Positions 26,083 to 36,284 of a stretch of DNA of 64,000 bases are shown in pieces. This DNA comes from Limnochorda sp. LNt (GTDB taxonomy: Bacteria; Bacillota; Limnochordia; Limnochordales; Geochordaceae): the NCBI RefSeq assembly GCF_035593265.1, contig NZ_CP141614.1, positions 2,542,001 to 2,606,000 of the forward strand, read 5' to 3'. A program made the position numbers and the translations under genes. Position 1 is the stretch's first letter. The number at the start of each line of letters is the position of its first letter. The notes beneath the pieces are model-generated. The model ran no database searches, had not been told where the DNA came from, and saw only the letters and a list, made by a program, of their open reading frames with translations.

Positions 26083-27363
26083 GTGAGCACGCACTCGGCA
26101 GACTGGCGGCGCAACGTCTACATCGTAGCCGGCGGGGTCTTCATCGCGGCGATGGGCTTCTCCATCGTCGCCCCGTTTCTGCCTGCCCTGGTGACCGAGG
26201 TGGGCGTCTCCTCGGGCACGGCATTCTGGTCAGGCATGGTCCTGGCCGTCAACTTCGTCACCTCGAGCCTGATGGCACCGGTCTGGGGCTCCATCGCCGA
26301 CCAGGTCGGCAAGCGGCCGATGATGGTGCGGGCCGGTCTGGGCATCGCCCTCACCTACGTCTTCATGGCCCGGGCGCGGTCGGTCTGGGACCTGCTCATC
26401 TGGCGGGCCGTCAACGGCCTGCTGGCAGGCTACATCCCGGCCGCCAACGTGCTGGTCGCCACCAACACTCCCGACAGCCACCTGGGGCGCGCGCTGGGCC
26501 TCCTCCAGGCCGCCTCGGCCGCCGGCACCATCAGCGGGCCGCTCATCGGCGGGGTGGCGGCGCAGCTCCTGGGGCCACGCGGCGCCATGCTGGTGGCCGC
26601 CGGGCTGCTGGCCCTGGCCGGGCTCCTGCCCGTCTTGAGCGGCATCCAGGAGCGGGTCCAGCCGCAGGGCCCCGTCGACTGGCGGCAGGTCGGCCAGCGG
26701 GTGGTACTCGACGTGCAAGAGGCCCTGGCCGACCCCGGCGTCTCCCGGCTGTTCGGGCTGCAGCTCCTGTTCAGCATGGCGCAGGTGATGACCCAGCCCA
26801 CGCTGCCCCTCTACGTGGCCACCCTGGTGAGCCGCGACGTCGCCCTGGTGACCGGCATGGTCTACTCGGCCGCCGGCATCGCGACCGCCGTCGGCGCGCC
26901 GGCGGCGTCGCGGTGGGGCGATCGGGACCCGGTGGCGCTGCTGCGCTGCGGCATCGTGGCCGCCAGCCTCACGCACGCGGCCCAGGCGCTGGTGCCTCAT
27001 CCCCTCTTCCTGGCGGGAGCCCGGCTCGCCTTCGGGCTCAGCGGGAGCGCGGTGGTGGTGGCCTCGGGCGTGCTGCTGGCGCGTCGCACCCCCCCGGAGC
27101 ACCGGGGCCGCGCCTTCGGCGTGCTGCAGTCCGTCAACGGGGCGGGGGCCGTGGCAGGGCCCCTGCTGGGAGGGGCCCTGGGCGAGGTGGCCGGTCTGGC
27201 GGCCCCCTTCTGGGCGGGAGCAGTGGTGATCGGCGTCGCCTACTGGGTCACCCTGCGCTCGGCCGCCGCGCTCGACCGGCCTCCGCGGCGCCGGTGCCGT
27301 CCCGTGAGCCCGAGGGCCGCGAGCCGTCGCCGCCGGTGGAGGTCGACCGGTGGGCGGCGATGA
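26083..27363 (+). CDS. MFS drug/solute efflux transporter
   Basis: A 426-residue membrane protein with about twelve hydrophobic helices. The loop between helices 2 and 3 has the MFS signature (GSIADQVGKRPMMVRAGLG), and the motif C region NTPDSHLGRALGLLQAASAAGTISGPLIGG favours a drug:H+ antiporter of the TetA/multidrug type. Substrate unknown. Its predicted mRNA would have a leader of about 10 bases. The basic, Arg/Ser-rich tail (from about residue 395) overlaps the ldh gene by 116 bases. Confidence 0.9.
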   Translation: MSTHSADWRRNVYIVAGGVFIAAMGFSIVAPFLPALVTEVGVSSGTAFWSGMVLAVNFVTSSLMAPVWGSIADQVGKRPMMVRAGLGIALTYVFMARARSVWDLLIWRAVNGLLAGYIPAANVLVATNTPDSHLGRALGLLQAASAAGTISGPLIGGVAAQLLGPRGAMLVAAGLLALAGLLPVLSGIQERVQPQGPVDWRQVGQRVVLDVQEALADPGVSRLFGLQLLFSMAQVMTQPTLPLYVATLVSRDVALVTGMVYSAAGIATAVGAPAASRWGDRDPVALLRCGIVAASLTHAAQALVPHPLFLAGARLAFGLSGSAVVVASGVLLARRTPPEHRGRAFGVLQSVNGAGAVAGPLLGGALGEVAGLAAPFWAGAVVIGVAYWVTLRSAAALDRPPRRRCRPVSPRAASRRRRWRSTGGRR

Positions 27364-28315
27364 CCGGCTCGACCTCGTCCGCCGCCCGCCGCAGCAGCTC
27401 GGCCGAGCGACGCAGCGCCTCCAGCTCGTCGGGCGCCAGCGGGAGGTCCACCATGCGCTCGACGCCCGACCACCCCACCACGCACGGCATGCCCAGGTAG
27501 ATGTCGCGGATGCCCTGCCACTCCTCGACGTACGTCGAGATCGTCAGGACCGAGCGCTGATCCTGCAGGATGCTCTCCACCAGCCGCGCCACCGCCAGCG
27601 CGACGGCGTAGTAGGTGGCGCCCTTGCGCCGGATGATCTCGTAGGCGGCGCCCCGCACCTCTTCGAAGATGCGCTGGAGGGCCCCGTCGTGCACCGCCTG
27701 CTCCCACGTGGGGCCCAGCTCCGCCAACCTCACCCCGGCGATGTGGGCCAGGCTCCAGGCGACCAGCTCCGAGTCGCCGTGCTCCCCGATGACGTAGGCG
27801 TGCACGCTTCGCGGGTCCACGCCGAAGTGCTGCCCCAGCAGGAAGCGCAGACGGGCCGTGTCGAGCAGCGTCCCCGAGCCGATGACCCGGGAGGCCGGCA
27901 GTCCCGAGCACTTGTAGGCGACGTAGCTCAGGACGTCGACGGGATTGGTGACGACCAGCAGGATGCAGCCGGGGGCGTGGCGCACCACCTGCCTCGTCAC
28001 CTCGGCCATGATGGTCGCGTTGCGCTGCAAGAGCTGCAGTCGTGTCTCCCCCGGCTTCTGGGCGACGCCGGCCGCGACGATGACCAGGTCGGCGCCGGCG
28101 AGGTCGGGGTAGTCACCCGCCCGGATGCTCAAGGGCGCGGCCAGGGGGATGCCGTGGTTGAGGTCCATCGCGTCACCCTCGGCCTTGGCCCGGTTGATGT
28201 CGACCAGCACGATCTCGCAGTGCACGCCGCGCACCAACAGCGTGTAGGCCACGGTGGACCCGACCAGTCCGCTCCCCACGATCCCCACCTTGGGTGTCCG
28301 TGGATCGGTCCGCAA
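27248..28315 (-). CDS. ldh: L-lactate dehydrogenase
   Basis: The N-terminal Rossmann motif GIVGSGLVGSTVAYTLL binds NAD. The mobile loop AQKPGETR has the glutamine that selects pyruvate over oxaloacetate, and GEHGDSELVAWS carries the catalytic histidine. TTG at 28315 with GGAGGAGG upstream gives 355 residues; the family is about 315, the excess being a Gly/Arg/Ser-rich tail that overlaps the MFS gene. It makes lactate to regenerate NAD in fermentation. Malate dehydrogenase is unlikely because of the Gln. Confidence 0.92.
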   Translation of the reverse strand: MRTDPRTPKVGIVGSGLVGSTVAYTLLVRGVHCEIVLVDINRAKAEGDAMDLNHGIPLAAPLSIRAGDYPDLAGADLVIVAAGVAQKPGETRLQLLQRNATIMAEVTRQVVRHAPGCILLVVTNPVDVLSYVAYKCSGLPASRVIGSGTLLDTARLRFLLGQHFGVDPRSVHAYVIGEHGDSELVAWSLAHIAGVRLAELGPTWEQAVHDGALQRIFEEVRGAAYEIIRRKGATYYAVALAVARLVESILQDQRSVLTISTYVEEWQGIRDIYLGMPCVVGWSGVERMVDLPLAPDELEALRRSAELLRRAADEVEPVIAAHRSTSTGGDGSRPSGSRDGTGAAEAGRARRPSAG

Positions 28316-28413
28316 GGGCCTCGCCTCCTCCCGTCGGGGCCTCTCCCCGATACGGTCGGACGGCCGACGCACCCGGCCGCCCGACACCTGGACCCCCTGT
28401 AGCCTGCCCCCGA

Positions 28414-30855
28414 TCAGCGATGAGCCCGCGCGAGCTCCTCCTTCTTGCCGAAGGTGATGGAGCCGTCGACGGCGTCCACCACGATGGTATCGCCCTCGTG
28501 GAAGCGACCCTTGAGCATCTCGTCGGAGAGGGGGTTTTCCACCAGGCGCTGGATGGCCCGGCGCAACGGCCTCGCCCCGAAGTCGGGATCGAATCCCTCG
28601 TCGGCCAGCACCTCCTTGGCCGCCTCGGTGAACTCCACCTTGATGCCCCGCTCCTCCAGGTCGGCGGCCACCCGCCTGAGCAGGATGTCGATGATCTGCC
28701 GGATGTGCTCCTTGTTGAGGGCGTGGAAGACGATGACCTCGTCGATGCGGTTGAGGAACTCGGGCCGGAAGGTGCGCCGCAGCTCCTCGAGCACCTTCTT
28801 CTTCATGGTCTCGTAGGCGTCGCGCTCGTCCTCCGTGGCGCGGAAGCCGAGGCGCGCCTGGCGGTGGATCTCCTGCGCCCCCACGTTGGAGGTCATGATG
28901 ACCACCGTGTTGCGGAAGTCGACGGTGCGCCCCTTGGCGTCGGTCAACCGCCCATCCTCCAGCACCTGCAGCAGCACGTTGAAGACCTCGGGGTGGGCCT
29001 TCTCGATCTCGTCGAGCAGGATGACGGAGTAGGGCCGGCGGCGCACCCGCTCGGTGAGCTGGCCGCCCTCCTCGTAGCCCACGTAGCCCGGGGGCGCGCC
29101 CACCAGCCGGGAGACGGTGTGGCGCTCCATGTACTCCGACATGTCGATGCGGATCATGGCGTCCTCGTCGCCGAATAGGGCCTCGGCCAGGGCCTTGGCC
29201 AGCTCCGTCTTGCCCACGCCCGTGGGGCCCAGGAAGATGAAGGAGCCGATGGGCCGCCGCGGATCCTTGAGCCCGGCGCGGGCTCGCCGGATGGCCCGGG
29301 AGACCGCGTCGATGGCCTCGTCCTGACCCACGACCCGGCGATGGAGCACCTCCTCCAGGTGCAGCAGCCGCTCCGTCTCCTCCTGCTGCAGCTTGGAGAC
29401 CGGGATGCCGGTCCAGGCCGAGACCACCTGGGCGATGTCCTCGGCCGAGACGACGCCCTCCGTGCGGCTGCGGGAGTTCTTCCACTCCTGGCGCTTGTGC
29501 TCCAGCTCCTCCCGCATCTGCTGCTCCTTGTCGCGCAGCGCCGCGGCCTTCTCGAACTCCTCGTTCTTGATGGCCGCCTCCTTCTCCGTCTGGATCTCCT
29601 GGATGGCCTCCTCGAGCTGCTTCAACTCGGGCGGGGCGATGAGCGCTTGCAGCCGCACCCGGGAGCCGGCCTCGTCGATGAGGTCGATGGCCTTGTCGGG
29701 CAAGAACCGGTCCGTGACGTACCGATCCGACAGCCGGGCGGCGGCCACCAGGGCCTCGTCCGTGATCTTCACCCGATGATGGGCCTCGTAGCGATCCCGC
29801 AACCCCTGCAGGATGGCGATGGTCTCCTCCACCGTCGGCTCATCCACCATGATGGGCTGGAAGCGCCGCTCCAGGGCCGCGTCCTTCTCGATGTGCTTGC
29901 GGTACTCGTCTACGGTGGTGGCGCCGATGCACTGCAGCTCCCCGCGGGCCAGGGCCGGCTTGAGGATGTTGGAGGCGTCGATGGCCCCCTCCGCGGCGCC
30001 GGCGCCCACGATGGTGTGCATCTCGTCGATGAAGAGGATGATGTCGCCCGAGTTGCGGATCTCGTCCATCACCTTCTTGAGGCGCTCCTCGAACTCGCCG
30101 CGGAACTTGGAGCCCGCCACCACGGCCGCCAGGTCCAGGGTGACCACGCGCTTGTTGAGCAGCGTCTCCGGCACGTCCCCGGCCACGATCTTCTGGGCGA
30201 GCCCCTCCACGACGGCGGTCTTGCCGACGCCCGGCTCGCCGATGAGGACGGGGTTGTTCTTGGTGCGCCGGGAGAGCACCTGGATGACCCGCTGGATCTC
30301 CTGCTCCCGCCCGATGACCGGATCCAGCTTGCCCTCGCGGGCCAGCTCCGTCAGGTCGCGCCCGTACTGATCCAGCGTCGGTGTCTTGCGGCTCCGAGCC
30401 ATCTTGGCCTGCGGTGGGGTGGAGCCGCCCAGCAGCTCCACCACCGTGCGGCGCACCTTGTCGAGATCGGCCCCCATGTTGCGCAGCACCTGGGCGGCCA
30501 CGCCCTCCCCCTCGCGGATGAGGCCCAGGAGGATGTGCTCGGTGCCGATGTAGGTGTGGCCCAGCTGGCGCGCCTCGTCGAAGGCCAGCTCCAGCACTCG
30601 CTTGGCCCGCGGCGTGAAGCCGATCTGGCCGGTGGTGGTGCCCTCGCCGCGGCCGATCACCTTCTCCACCTCCGCCCGGACCCGCTCCAGGCTGATGCCC
30701 ATGCTCTGCAGCGCCCGGGCCGCCACGCCCTCGCCCTCGGCGATGAGGCCCAGCAGGATGTGCTCGGTGCCAACCACGTTGTGGCCAAGACGCCGGGCCT
30801 CTTCCTGCGACAGGACCACGACCCGCTGGGCACGTTCGGTGAATCGCCCAAACAT
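28414..30855 (-). CDS. clpC: ATP-dependent Clp protease ATPase ClpC
   Basis: An 813-residue Hsp100 unfoldase, full length. The double N-domain ([20 protein letters not shown] and its repeat) is followed by AAA module 1 (GEPGVGKTA), a middle domain with a UVR-like segment, AAA module 2 ([14 protein letters not shown]) and a C-terminal domain. With McsA-McsB it degrades arginine-phosphorylated proteins through ClpP. It is last in the ctsR-mcsA-mcsB-clpC operon, 26 bases after mcsB; the ATG at 30855 gives the standard MFGRFTE start. Confidence 0.97.
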   Translation of the reverse strand: MFGRFTERAQRVVVLSQEEARRLGHNVVGTEHILLGLIAEGEGVAARALQSMGISLERVRAEVEKVIGRGEGTTTGQIGFTPRAKRVLELAFDEARQLGHTYIGTEHILLGLIREGEGVAAQVLRNMGADLDKVRRTVVELLGGSTPPQAKMARSRKTPTLDQYGRDLTELAREGKLDPVIGREQEIQRVIQVLSRRTKNNPVLIGEPGVGKTAVVEGLAQKIVAGDVPETLLNKRVVTLDLAAVVAGSKFRGEFEERLKKVMDEIRNSGDIILFIDEMHTIVGAGAAEGAIDASNILKPALARGELQCIGATTVDEYRKHIEKDAALERRFQPIMVDEPTVEETIAILQGLRDRYEAHHRVKITDEALVAAARLSDRYVTDRFLPDKAIDLIDEAGSRVRLQALIAPPELKQLEEAIQEIQTEKEAAIKNEEFEKAAALRDKEQQMREELEHKRQEWKNSRSRTEGVVSAEDIAQVVSAWTGIPVSKLQQEETERLLHLEEVLHRRVVGQDEAIDAVSRAIRRARAGLKDPRRPIGSFIFLGPTGVGKTELAKALAEALFGDEDAMIRIDMSEYMERHTVSRLVGAPPGYVGYEEGGQLTERVRRRPYSVILLDEIEKAHPEVFNVLLQVLEDGRLTDAKGRTVDFRNTVVIMTSNVGAQEIHRQARLGFRATEDERDAYETMKKKVLEELRRTFRPEFLNRIDEVIVFHALNKEHIRQIIDILLRRVAADLEERGIKVEFTEAAKEVLADEGFDPDFGARPLRRAIQRLVENPLSDEMLKGRFHEGDTIVVDAVDGSITFGKKEELARAHR

Positions 30856-30881
30856 GTCGCACCACCCGCTCCTTCCAGCCG

Positions 30882-31955
30882 CTACGCCTGCGCCGCCTCC
30901 TGCAGGCGGATGCGTTCTCGTATCAGAGCCGCCCGGTGCACGTCCCGCTCGGCCGGCGCCAGCTCCCGCCCCATGAAGCTCTGGAGATGGGCCGGGCGGA
31001 TCAGCACCAGCAGCTCCTTCAGAATGCGCTGGTCGAGCCCCTTGATGATACCCAGGTCGATGCCGAGCCGCACGTCGGAGAGCCGCTGCATCGCCTCCTG
31101 GGAGGTGATGGCCCGAGAGTAGCGCAAGACCCCGTAGGAGCGCCAGACCCGATCCTCCAGGGCGGCCCGGTCGGCCACCAGCCGCTGCCGGGCAGCACGC
31201 TCCTGGGTGATGACCTCGCGAGCCAGATTGGACAGATGCTTGAGGATCTCGTCCTCGCTGCGGCCCAGGCTCACCTGGTTGGAGATCTGGAAGATGTTGC
31301 CCACCGACTCGGTCCCCTCGCCGTACAGCCCGCGCACCGCCACGCCGAAGCGCGCCACCGCACTCAAGACCTGCTGCAGCATGCCGGTGAGGGCCAGGGC
31401 GGGCAGGTGCAGCATCACCGAGGCCCTCAAGCCCGTGCCGACGTTGGTGGGCCAGGCCGTCAGGTAGCCTACCCGTTCCGAGAAGGCATACTCCAGCGTC
31501 TCCGAGAGGCGGTCGTCGATCCGGTCGGCCAGATCCAGGGCCTGCTCGAGCTGGAAGCCCGCGAACAGCGTCTGCAGACGCAGGTGATCCTCCTCGTTGA
31601 TCATGAGGCTGACCGACTCGTCGTCTCGCAGCGCCAGGGCCTTCTCCCGCACGTCCTGGGTGTGCATGGGGCTGATCAGGTGCCGCTCCACCAGGAGCTC
31701 CCGCTCCAGGGGCGCGATCTCGCTCATCCGCGAGAAGGTGAGGGGGCCGCCCGAGGCGCGGTCGAGGGACAGGATGGCCTGCCGGCACCGGGTCGCCACC
31801 TCGCGCAGCTGCTCCGGCGTGGCGACGCCGGGGAAGGGGATGCCCTCGACGTTGCGCGCCAGGCGCACCCGGGTGCCCAGGACCACGTCGGACTCGGGCC
31901 CATCGCCCACGATCCACCCCCGGACGTGACGGCGCACCATGTCCTCGAAGCTCAC
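30882..31955 (-). CDS. mcsB: Protein arginine kinase McsB
   Basis: A 357-residue phosphagen-kinase-like enzyme that phosphorylates arginines to mark proteins for ClpCP. The opening [19 protein letters not shown] and the catalytic [14 protein letters not shown] and [24 protein letters not shown] regions are conserved. The GTG start overlaps the mcsA stop (GTGA), consistent with coupled synthesis of activator and kinase. Confidence 0.96.
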   Translation of the reverse strand: MSFEDMVRRHVRGWIVGDGPESDVVLGTRVRLARNVEGIPFPGVATPEQLREVATRCRQAILSLDRASGGPLTFSRMSEIAPLERELLVERHLISPMHTQDVREKALALRDDESVSLMINEEDHLRLQTLFAGFQLEQALDLADRIDDRLSETLEYAFSERVGYLTAWPTNVGTGLRASVMLHLPALALTGMLQQVLSAVARFGVAVRGLYGEGTESVGNIFQISNQVSLGRSEDEILKHLSNLAREVITQERAARQRLVADRAALEDRVWRSYGVLRYSRAITSQEAMQRLSDVRLGIDLGIIKGLDQRILKELLVLIRPAHLQSFMGRELAPAERDVHRAALIRERIRLQEAAQA

Positions 31956-32470
31956 CGGTCGCTGCCCCCCCTCTCCAGCTCCCGGATGCGATCCCGCAAC
32001 TGGGCCGCCCGCTCATACTGTTCGGAGGCGATGGCCTCTTGCAGCTCCTCGCGAAGGCGCCCCAGCTCCCGGCGTCGCAGCGACTCGCCGCGCTCCCGCG
32101 GGCGCTTGCCGGCATGCTCCGTGGCCCCGTGGAGCCGCTTGAGCACCGGCCGCAGCGCCCGTTCGAAGGTGACGTAGCACTGGCTGCAGCCCAGCTGCCC
32201 CAGCCGCTTGAAGTCCGACCACGACAGCCCGCAGTTGGGGCAACGGGTAGCCGCCCGGGTCGTCGTCTCCTGGCCCGCCCCCGTCTCCACGAAGGGTAGA
32301 TCGAAGAAGGACTTCATCAGCTCCTCGAAGGTGGCGCCGAAGGGCGTCGCCTGCAGCTCACCCGTCTCGCGGGCGCAGGGCTCGCACAGGTGCAGCTCGG
32401 TCTTGACCCCGTTGTCGATGCGCACCTTGTGCACGGTCGCCGGACGAGTGCCGCAGCGCTGGCACATCAT
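31952..32470 (-). CDS. mcsA: McsB activator McsA
   Basis: A 172-residue zinc protein. Two double-CxxC sites are visible (CQRC with CEPC near the N-terminus, CPNC with CSQC at about 75-95), and a C-terminal UVR motif ([24 protein letters not shown]). McsA binds and activates McsB and modulates CtsR. Position between ctsR and mcsB is the standard one. Confidence 0.95.
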   Translation of the reverse strand: MMCQRCGTRPATVHKVRIDNGVKTELHLCEPCARETGELQATPFGATFEELMKSFFDLPFVETGAGQETTTRAATRCPNCGLSWSDFKRLGQLGCSQCYVTFERALRPVLKRLHGATEHAGKRPRERGESLRRRELGRLREELQEAIASEQYERAAQLRDRIRELERGGSDR

Positions 32471-32506
32471 CGCCGACCCTCCCGTCCGTCGCTGCCCTCG
32501 GTAAGG

Positions 32507-32989
32507 CTACGCGTCGCTGACCTCCATGAACCGCACCATCAGCATGCTCCGCAGCAGCGCCGCCCGTACCCGGTCCCGGAGGGCCGGGACGGGCACCCAC
32601 TCCGTCTGGCTGCGCATGGCCGCCCGCCAGACCGCCGCCTCCCGGGCGCCGATGAGCCGGGCCTGCTGCAGGCGCTCCACCACAGCATCGGCCTCGCTGC
32701 ACGTCACGGCGTCACCCAGCCGCTCGATCAGGGCCTGCAGGAGGGACGCCCGATCCGGCTGCGCAGGGGCGAGCCGCATGATGCGGATGAAGCCTCCGCC
32801 GCCCCGGCGGCTCTCGACCAGGTAGCCGTGGCGCGGGGTGAAGCGGGTCTCCAGCACGTAGGTGATCTGCGACGGCACGCACGCGAACCGCCCCGCCAGC
32901 TCGACCCGCCGGATCTCCACCCAGGGCGCCCCGGTGCGCTCGAACAGCTCCTTGATGTGGCGCTCGATGGCGTCGGCCAGCGAAGCCAT
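32507..32989 (-). CDS. ctsR: Class III heat-shock repressor CtsR
   Basis: A 160-residue winged-helix repressor. The DNA-binding part has QITYVLETRFTPRHGYLVES with the glycine-rich wing RRGGGGFIRI that senses heat. The C-terminal half is the dimer and McsB-binding domain. First gene of the operon, with a CtsR box directly over the start of transcription (33034-33050), so autoregulated. Confidence 0.96.
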   Translation of the reverse strand: MASLADAIERHIKELFERTGAPWVEIRRVELAGRFACVPSQITYVLETRFTPRHGYLVESRRGGGGFIRIMRLAPAQPDRASLLQALIERLGDAVTCSEADAVVERLQQARLIGAREAAVWRAAMRSQTEWVPVPALRDRVRAALLRSMLMVRFMEVSDA

Positions 32990-33033
32990 GGAGCTGGCGA
33001 TCCCCCGCTTCCGACGTCCGTGTCGTGGTCGGA

Positions 33034-33089
33034 TTTGACCTTCCTTGACCTTCCGACGGCATTATCGCGCCTCGATGCGGGGCGCGCAA
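33034..33089 (-). promoter_or_regulatory. ctsR operon promoter and CtsR operator
   Basis: The minus strand reads TTGCGC, 17 bases, GATAAT (33061-33089). Just past the predicted start lies GGTCAAG-GAA-GGTCAAA (33034-33050), which matches the direct heptad repeat bound by CtsR with one change. CtsR would block transcription of ctsR-mcsA-mcsB-clpC until heat or protein damage. Confidence 0.88.
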
Positions 33090-33104
33090 GGGAGGGGACC
33101 GGGC

Positions 33105-33923
33105 TCAGCCGCTGCGCTTCAGCTTGCCGTGCCGCATGGCGTAGCGGGCTCCCGCCCGGAAGACCCAGAAGCCCACCGGGATGAAGAGGGCCGCCATGCC
33201 CAGCAGAATGGCCACGTCTCCCATCAGGGCCCCCGTCGGGGCGCCGTCGATGAGAGCCGCCCGCGTCGCCTGCAGCGTGTACGTGCCCGGGCTGACGTAG
33301 GCCAGAGGCCGGAGCCACCCCGGCAGCGCCGAGACGTCGTAGTAGACACCCGACACCAGCAGGAGCGCGGCCTGGAAGATGTTGGTGGCCTGGGCTCCCT
33401 TCTCGGTGGAGAGCAGGGGCAGCACGGAGGCCATCAGCCCCAGCCCGATGAAGGAGAGGCCGGCCACGGCCAGCACGAGGCCCGCGCCACCCAGGTTGGC
33501 TCCCGCCAGGTCGAGCCGGAAGAAGGCCGCCACCGCGGCCAGCAGGATGGCCGTGCGCAGCGAGGCGTAGGCGATGGCCCACAGGCAGTTGCCGCCCAGG
33601 TAGGTGAGCAGGTGGATGGGTGCCATGAAGGTGTACTCGATGGTGCCCTCCCATCGCTCCCACTGGACGGCCTGGCCCACCTCGCTGAAGACGACGGACA
33701 GGAAGCTCCACAACAGCGCGCCGGTCAACAGGTAGAGCACCAGCCGCGGGTCGGCCTGGATGCCGGGGGCGCCGACTCCGATGAGCCCGATGCTGACGCT
33801 GTTGACGATGGTGTAGACGAGGAAGACCAGCTCCCAGCCCAGGTATCGCCGGGCGAGGTTGAAGTTGCGCTCCACGAAGGCCAGCGAGGAGCGCAGCTCC
33901 CGGAGCACCTCGACCTTGCTCAC
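33105..33923 (-). CDS. ABC transporter permease (ABC-2 type)
   Basis: A 272-residue protein with about six membrane helices and the ABC-2 pattern (EGTIEYTFMAPIHLLTYLGG after a helix pair; LPGWLRPLAYVSPGTYTLQATRAALIDG near the end). Such permeases pair with one ATPase for export of lipids, polysaccharides or drugs. The GTG start overlaps the ATPase stop (GTGA), so the two form one unit. Substrate unknown. Confidence 0.88.
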   Translation of the reverse strand: MSKVEVLRELRSSLAFVERNFNLARRYLGWELVFLVYTIVNSVSIGLIGVGAPGIQADPRLVLYLLTGALLWSFLSVVFSEVGQAVQWERWEGTIEYTFMAPIHLLTYLGGNCLWAIAYASLRTAILLAAVAAFFRLDLAGANLGGAGLVLAVAGLSFIGLGLMASVLPLLSTEKGAQATNIFQAALLLVSGVYYDVSALPGWLRPLAYVSPGTYTLQATRAALIDGAPTGALMGDVAILLGMAALFIPVGFWVFRAGARYAMRHGKLKRSG

Positions 33924-34834
33924 GACTCTTCGACCTCCGCTTCCTCGTGCGGGCGCCACTCGCTGCCCGTCAGCTCGAAGAACAGCTCCTCCAGGCTCAT
34001 CTCGCGTCCCGGCCGTGATCGCTTGAGCTCCTCCGGCGTGCCCATGGCGACCAGACGACCGTCCTTGAGGAAGGCGATGCGACCGCACAGCCGCTCCGCC
34101 TCCTGCATGTCGTGCGTCGTCAGGAGCACCGTCGCGTCGTGCTGGTCGTGCAGCTCCTGCACGAAGTCTTGCACCTCCCGCTTGGAGCGGGGGTCGAGCC
34201 CTGTCGTCGGCTCGTCGAGCAGGAGCAGCACCGGCGCGGTGAACAGAGCTCGGGCGATGGCCACCTTCTGCTGCATGCCCCGGGAAAGGTCCTCCAAGGG
34301 TGCGTCCAGCTTGGCCCGGGGAAGCCCCATGCGTCGCAGGATGTCGATGGCGCGCTCCCGGGCCTCCTTGGGCGGCAGGTCGTACAGCCGCGCGGCGTAG
34401 CTCAGGTTCTCCAGGGCCGACAGCTTCTTGAAGAAGGCGGCCTCCACGGAGACCCGGTTGATGAGACGGCGCACCTCGCGCTGCTCGGCGACCACGTCGC
34501 GCCCGAAGACGTGGATGCTCCCCTCGTCGGGCAGCAACAGGGTCGACAGCAGCCGCACCAGCGTCGACTTGCCGGAGCCGTTGGGCCCGATGATCCCGAA
34601 GATCTCCCCGCGGCGCACCGACAGCGACAGGTCCTGCACGGCGGCCACCTTGCGAGGCGGCCGACGCAGGCGGCCGATGATGGTCGCCAGCCGGCCCGCC
34701 ACGCCCCGCCATCGGCCGTTGGAGCCGGCGACGGCGTGCGATCCGGCGGAGTCGTCCTCTCCGGCGGCGCCCTCGTCGTGGACGTAGAAGTACTTGCTGA
34801 CGTGTCGACACTCGACGGCGGTCGGCTGTTGCAA
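33920..34834 (-). CDS. ABC transporter ATPase
   Basis: A 304-residue nucleotide-binding subunit: Walker A GPNGSGKST, signature LSRGMQQK, Walker B LLLLDEPTTGLDP and the switch His in TTHD. A TTG at 34834 with GGAGGGG 9 bases upstream is used; an ATG at 34930 would add 32 residues. Between residues about 20 and 60 there is a Gly/Arg-rich insert before the AVQDLSLSVRRGE start of the ATPase core. Export partner is the gene downstream. Confidence 0.9.
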   Translation of the reverse strand: MQQPTAVECRHVSKYFYVHDEGAAGEDDSAGSHAVAGSNGRWRGVAGRLATIIGRLRRPPRKVAAVQDLSLSVRRGEIFGIIGPNGSGKSTLVRLLSTLLLPDEGSIHVFGRDVVAEQREVRRLINRVSVEAAFFKKLSALENLSYAARLYDLPPKEARERAIDILRRMGLPRAKLDAPLEDLSRGMQQKVAIARALFTAPVLLLLDEPTTGLDPRSKREVQDFVQELHDQHDATVLLTTHDMQEAERLCGRIAFLKDGRLVAMGTPEELKRSRPGREMSLEELFFELTGSEWRPHEEAEVEES

Positions 34835-35005
34835 GGTACGACACCCCTCCGAATGACCGGTGGACCCCAGCGAAAGGCGACGGACGACGGTGGCGACACC
34901 CGGCAGCGAGCAAAGATAGGACGCGACCACCCCCGGCCCCCGGCCCGCGGGGACCGCCTCGAGCTGGCCGCGTCCTGCAGCAGGTCAGATGCGCATGGCG
35001 GCCTC

Positions 35006-35035
35006 ATCGTAGCGCGAGAGCGCCCACGCTGTCAA
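35006..35035 (-). promoter_or_regulatory. Predicted ABC exporter promoter
   Basis: The minus strand reads TTGACA, 18 bases, TACGAT, leaving a leader of about 165 bases to the TTG start. It is divergent from spmA, whose start lies 50 bases away. Confidence 0.7.
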
Positions 35036-35085
35036 TCTCCGGTCACGGCGCTCATATCCTCCAGCCGAGGAGGCTGTCCACTGCC

Positions 35086-35676
35086 TTGGTCAACTGGGTG
35101 TGGGCCTTTTTGCTGCTGTCGGGCGTCGTCCTGGCCGCGGCGCGGGGGGAGCCAGGCCTGGTGTCGGAAGCCGTGGCCGCCGGCGCCGGCCGGGCCGTGC
35201 AGCTGGCCGTCCCCCTGTCGGCGGCCATCATGCTCTGGACGGGGCTCATGCAGATCGCCGACGACGCGGGGCTGACCCGGTGGCTCTCTCGGGTGCTGCT
35301 GCGGCCGGCACGTCGGCTCTTTCCCGGCGTCCCGGCCGACGACCCCGCGATGGGCGCCATCTTGATGGCCCTCAGCGCCAACGTCCTGGGACTGGGCAAC
35401 GCAGCCACGCCGCTGGGGCTCAGGGCGATGCGCGAGCTGCAGCGCCTCAACCCCGACCCGGCCCGGGCCTCTCCGGCCATGTGCACGCTTTTGGCGTTGT
35501 CGACCTCGAGCCTCACGATGGTGCCGACCGGTGTCATCGCCCTGCGGGCGGCCGCCGGGGCCCGCCAGCCCGCCGACGTCCTGGTGCCCACGCTGCTGGC
35601 GACCGCCTGCTCGACGGCGGTGGCCCTGCTGGCCGACGCCTACCTGCGTCGCCGCTACGGCATCCGAGGCAGGTGA
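35086..35676 (+). CDS. spmA: Spore maturation protein A
   Basis: A 196-residue membrane protein of the nucleoside-recognition (Gate) family. Several helices are visible, with the typical LSANVLGLGNAATPLGLRAM segment and PTGVIALR. In Bacillus, SpmA and SpmB are needed for spore core dehydration and heat resistance. The TTG start at 35086 is preceded by GAGGAGG. spmB follows after 4 bases. Confidence 0.9.
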   Translation: MVNWVWAFLLLSGVVLAAARGEPGLVSEAVAAGAGRAVQLAVPLSAAIMLWTGLMQIADDAGLTRWLSRVLLRPARRLFPGVPADDPAMGAILMALSANVLGLGNAATPLGLRAMRELQRLNPDPARASPAMCTLLALSTSSLTMVPTGVIALRAAAGARQPADVLVPTLLATACSTAVALLADAYLRRRYGIRGR

Positions 35677-35680
35677 GCGC

Positions 35681-36220
35681 ATGACCCCCGCGTGGCTGGA
35701 CGGGGTGGCGCGCTGGACCGTCCCCGTCATGATCGGCCTCATCGTCGGCATCGGCGCGGCCCGGGGCGTGCCGGTCTACGAGAGCTTCGTGCGAGGCGCC
35801 AGGAGCGGGCTCGCCGTCACGCTGCGGGTCCTGCCCTACATGGTGGCGATGCTGTCGGCCACGGAGCTCTTCCAGCAGTCGGGCGCCATGGACCTGGTCA
35901 TGGCGCCGTTGCACCCGCTGACCGCATGGCTCGGCATCCCTGCAGTCGTCCTGCCGATGGCCGTCATCCGCCCCCTCTCCGGCTCCGCCGCGTCGGGCTA
36001 CCTGGCGCACCTCCTGCAGACGCACGGCCCCGACTCGCTGGTGGGGCGGCTGGCCTCGGTCATGCAGGGGAGCACCGAGACCACCCTCTACGTCATCACC
36101 GTCTACCTGGGGTCGGTGGGCATCCGGGATCCCCGGTGGGCCCTGACGGCCGGCCTGCTGGCCGATGCCGCCGGATTCGCAGCCTCGGTGATGGCCGTGC
36201 GCTTCATGGGCTGGCAGTAA
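35681..36220 (+). CDS. spmB: Spore maturation protein B
   Basis: A 179-residue Gate-family membrane protein, paired with SpmA. It shows VYESFVRGARSGLAVTLRVLPYM near the start, IRPLSGSAASG in the middle and GSTETTLYVITVYLGSVGIRD near the end, the segments usual in SpmB. The pair is evidence for endospore formation. Confidence 0.92.
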   Translation: MTPAWLDGVARWTVPVMIGLIVGIGAARGVPVYESFVRGARSGLAVTLRVLPYMVAMLSATELFQQSGAMDLVMAPLHPLTAWLGIPAVVLPMAVIRPLSGSAASGYLAHLLQTHGPDSLVGRLASVMQGSTETTLYVITVYLGSVGIRDPRWALTAGLLADAAGFAASVMAVRFMGWQ

Positions 36221-36250
36221 GGCCTGGCATGTGTCGCGCGCATTTCCAAG

Positions 36251-36269
36251 GGCCAGGCGGTGCCTGGCC
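36251..36269. terminator. Hairpin after spmB
   Basis: GGCCAGGC (36251-36258) pairs with GCCTGGCC (36262-36269) across a 3-base loop. No U-run follows. It lies 30 bases after spmB and just before the -10-like TGATAAGAT of the next gene. Confidence 0.45.
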
Positions 36270-36284
36270 TGATAAGATGGTCCC

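Noticed and set aside
28414-32115. A continuous 1233-codon reading across clpC and mcsB
   Set aside because: Its first 419 codons are another frame of mcsB and mcsA; ClpC starts at 30855.
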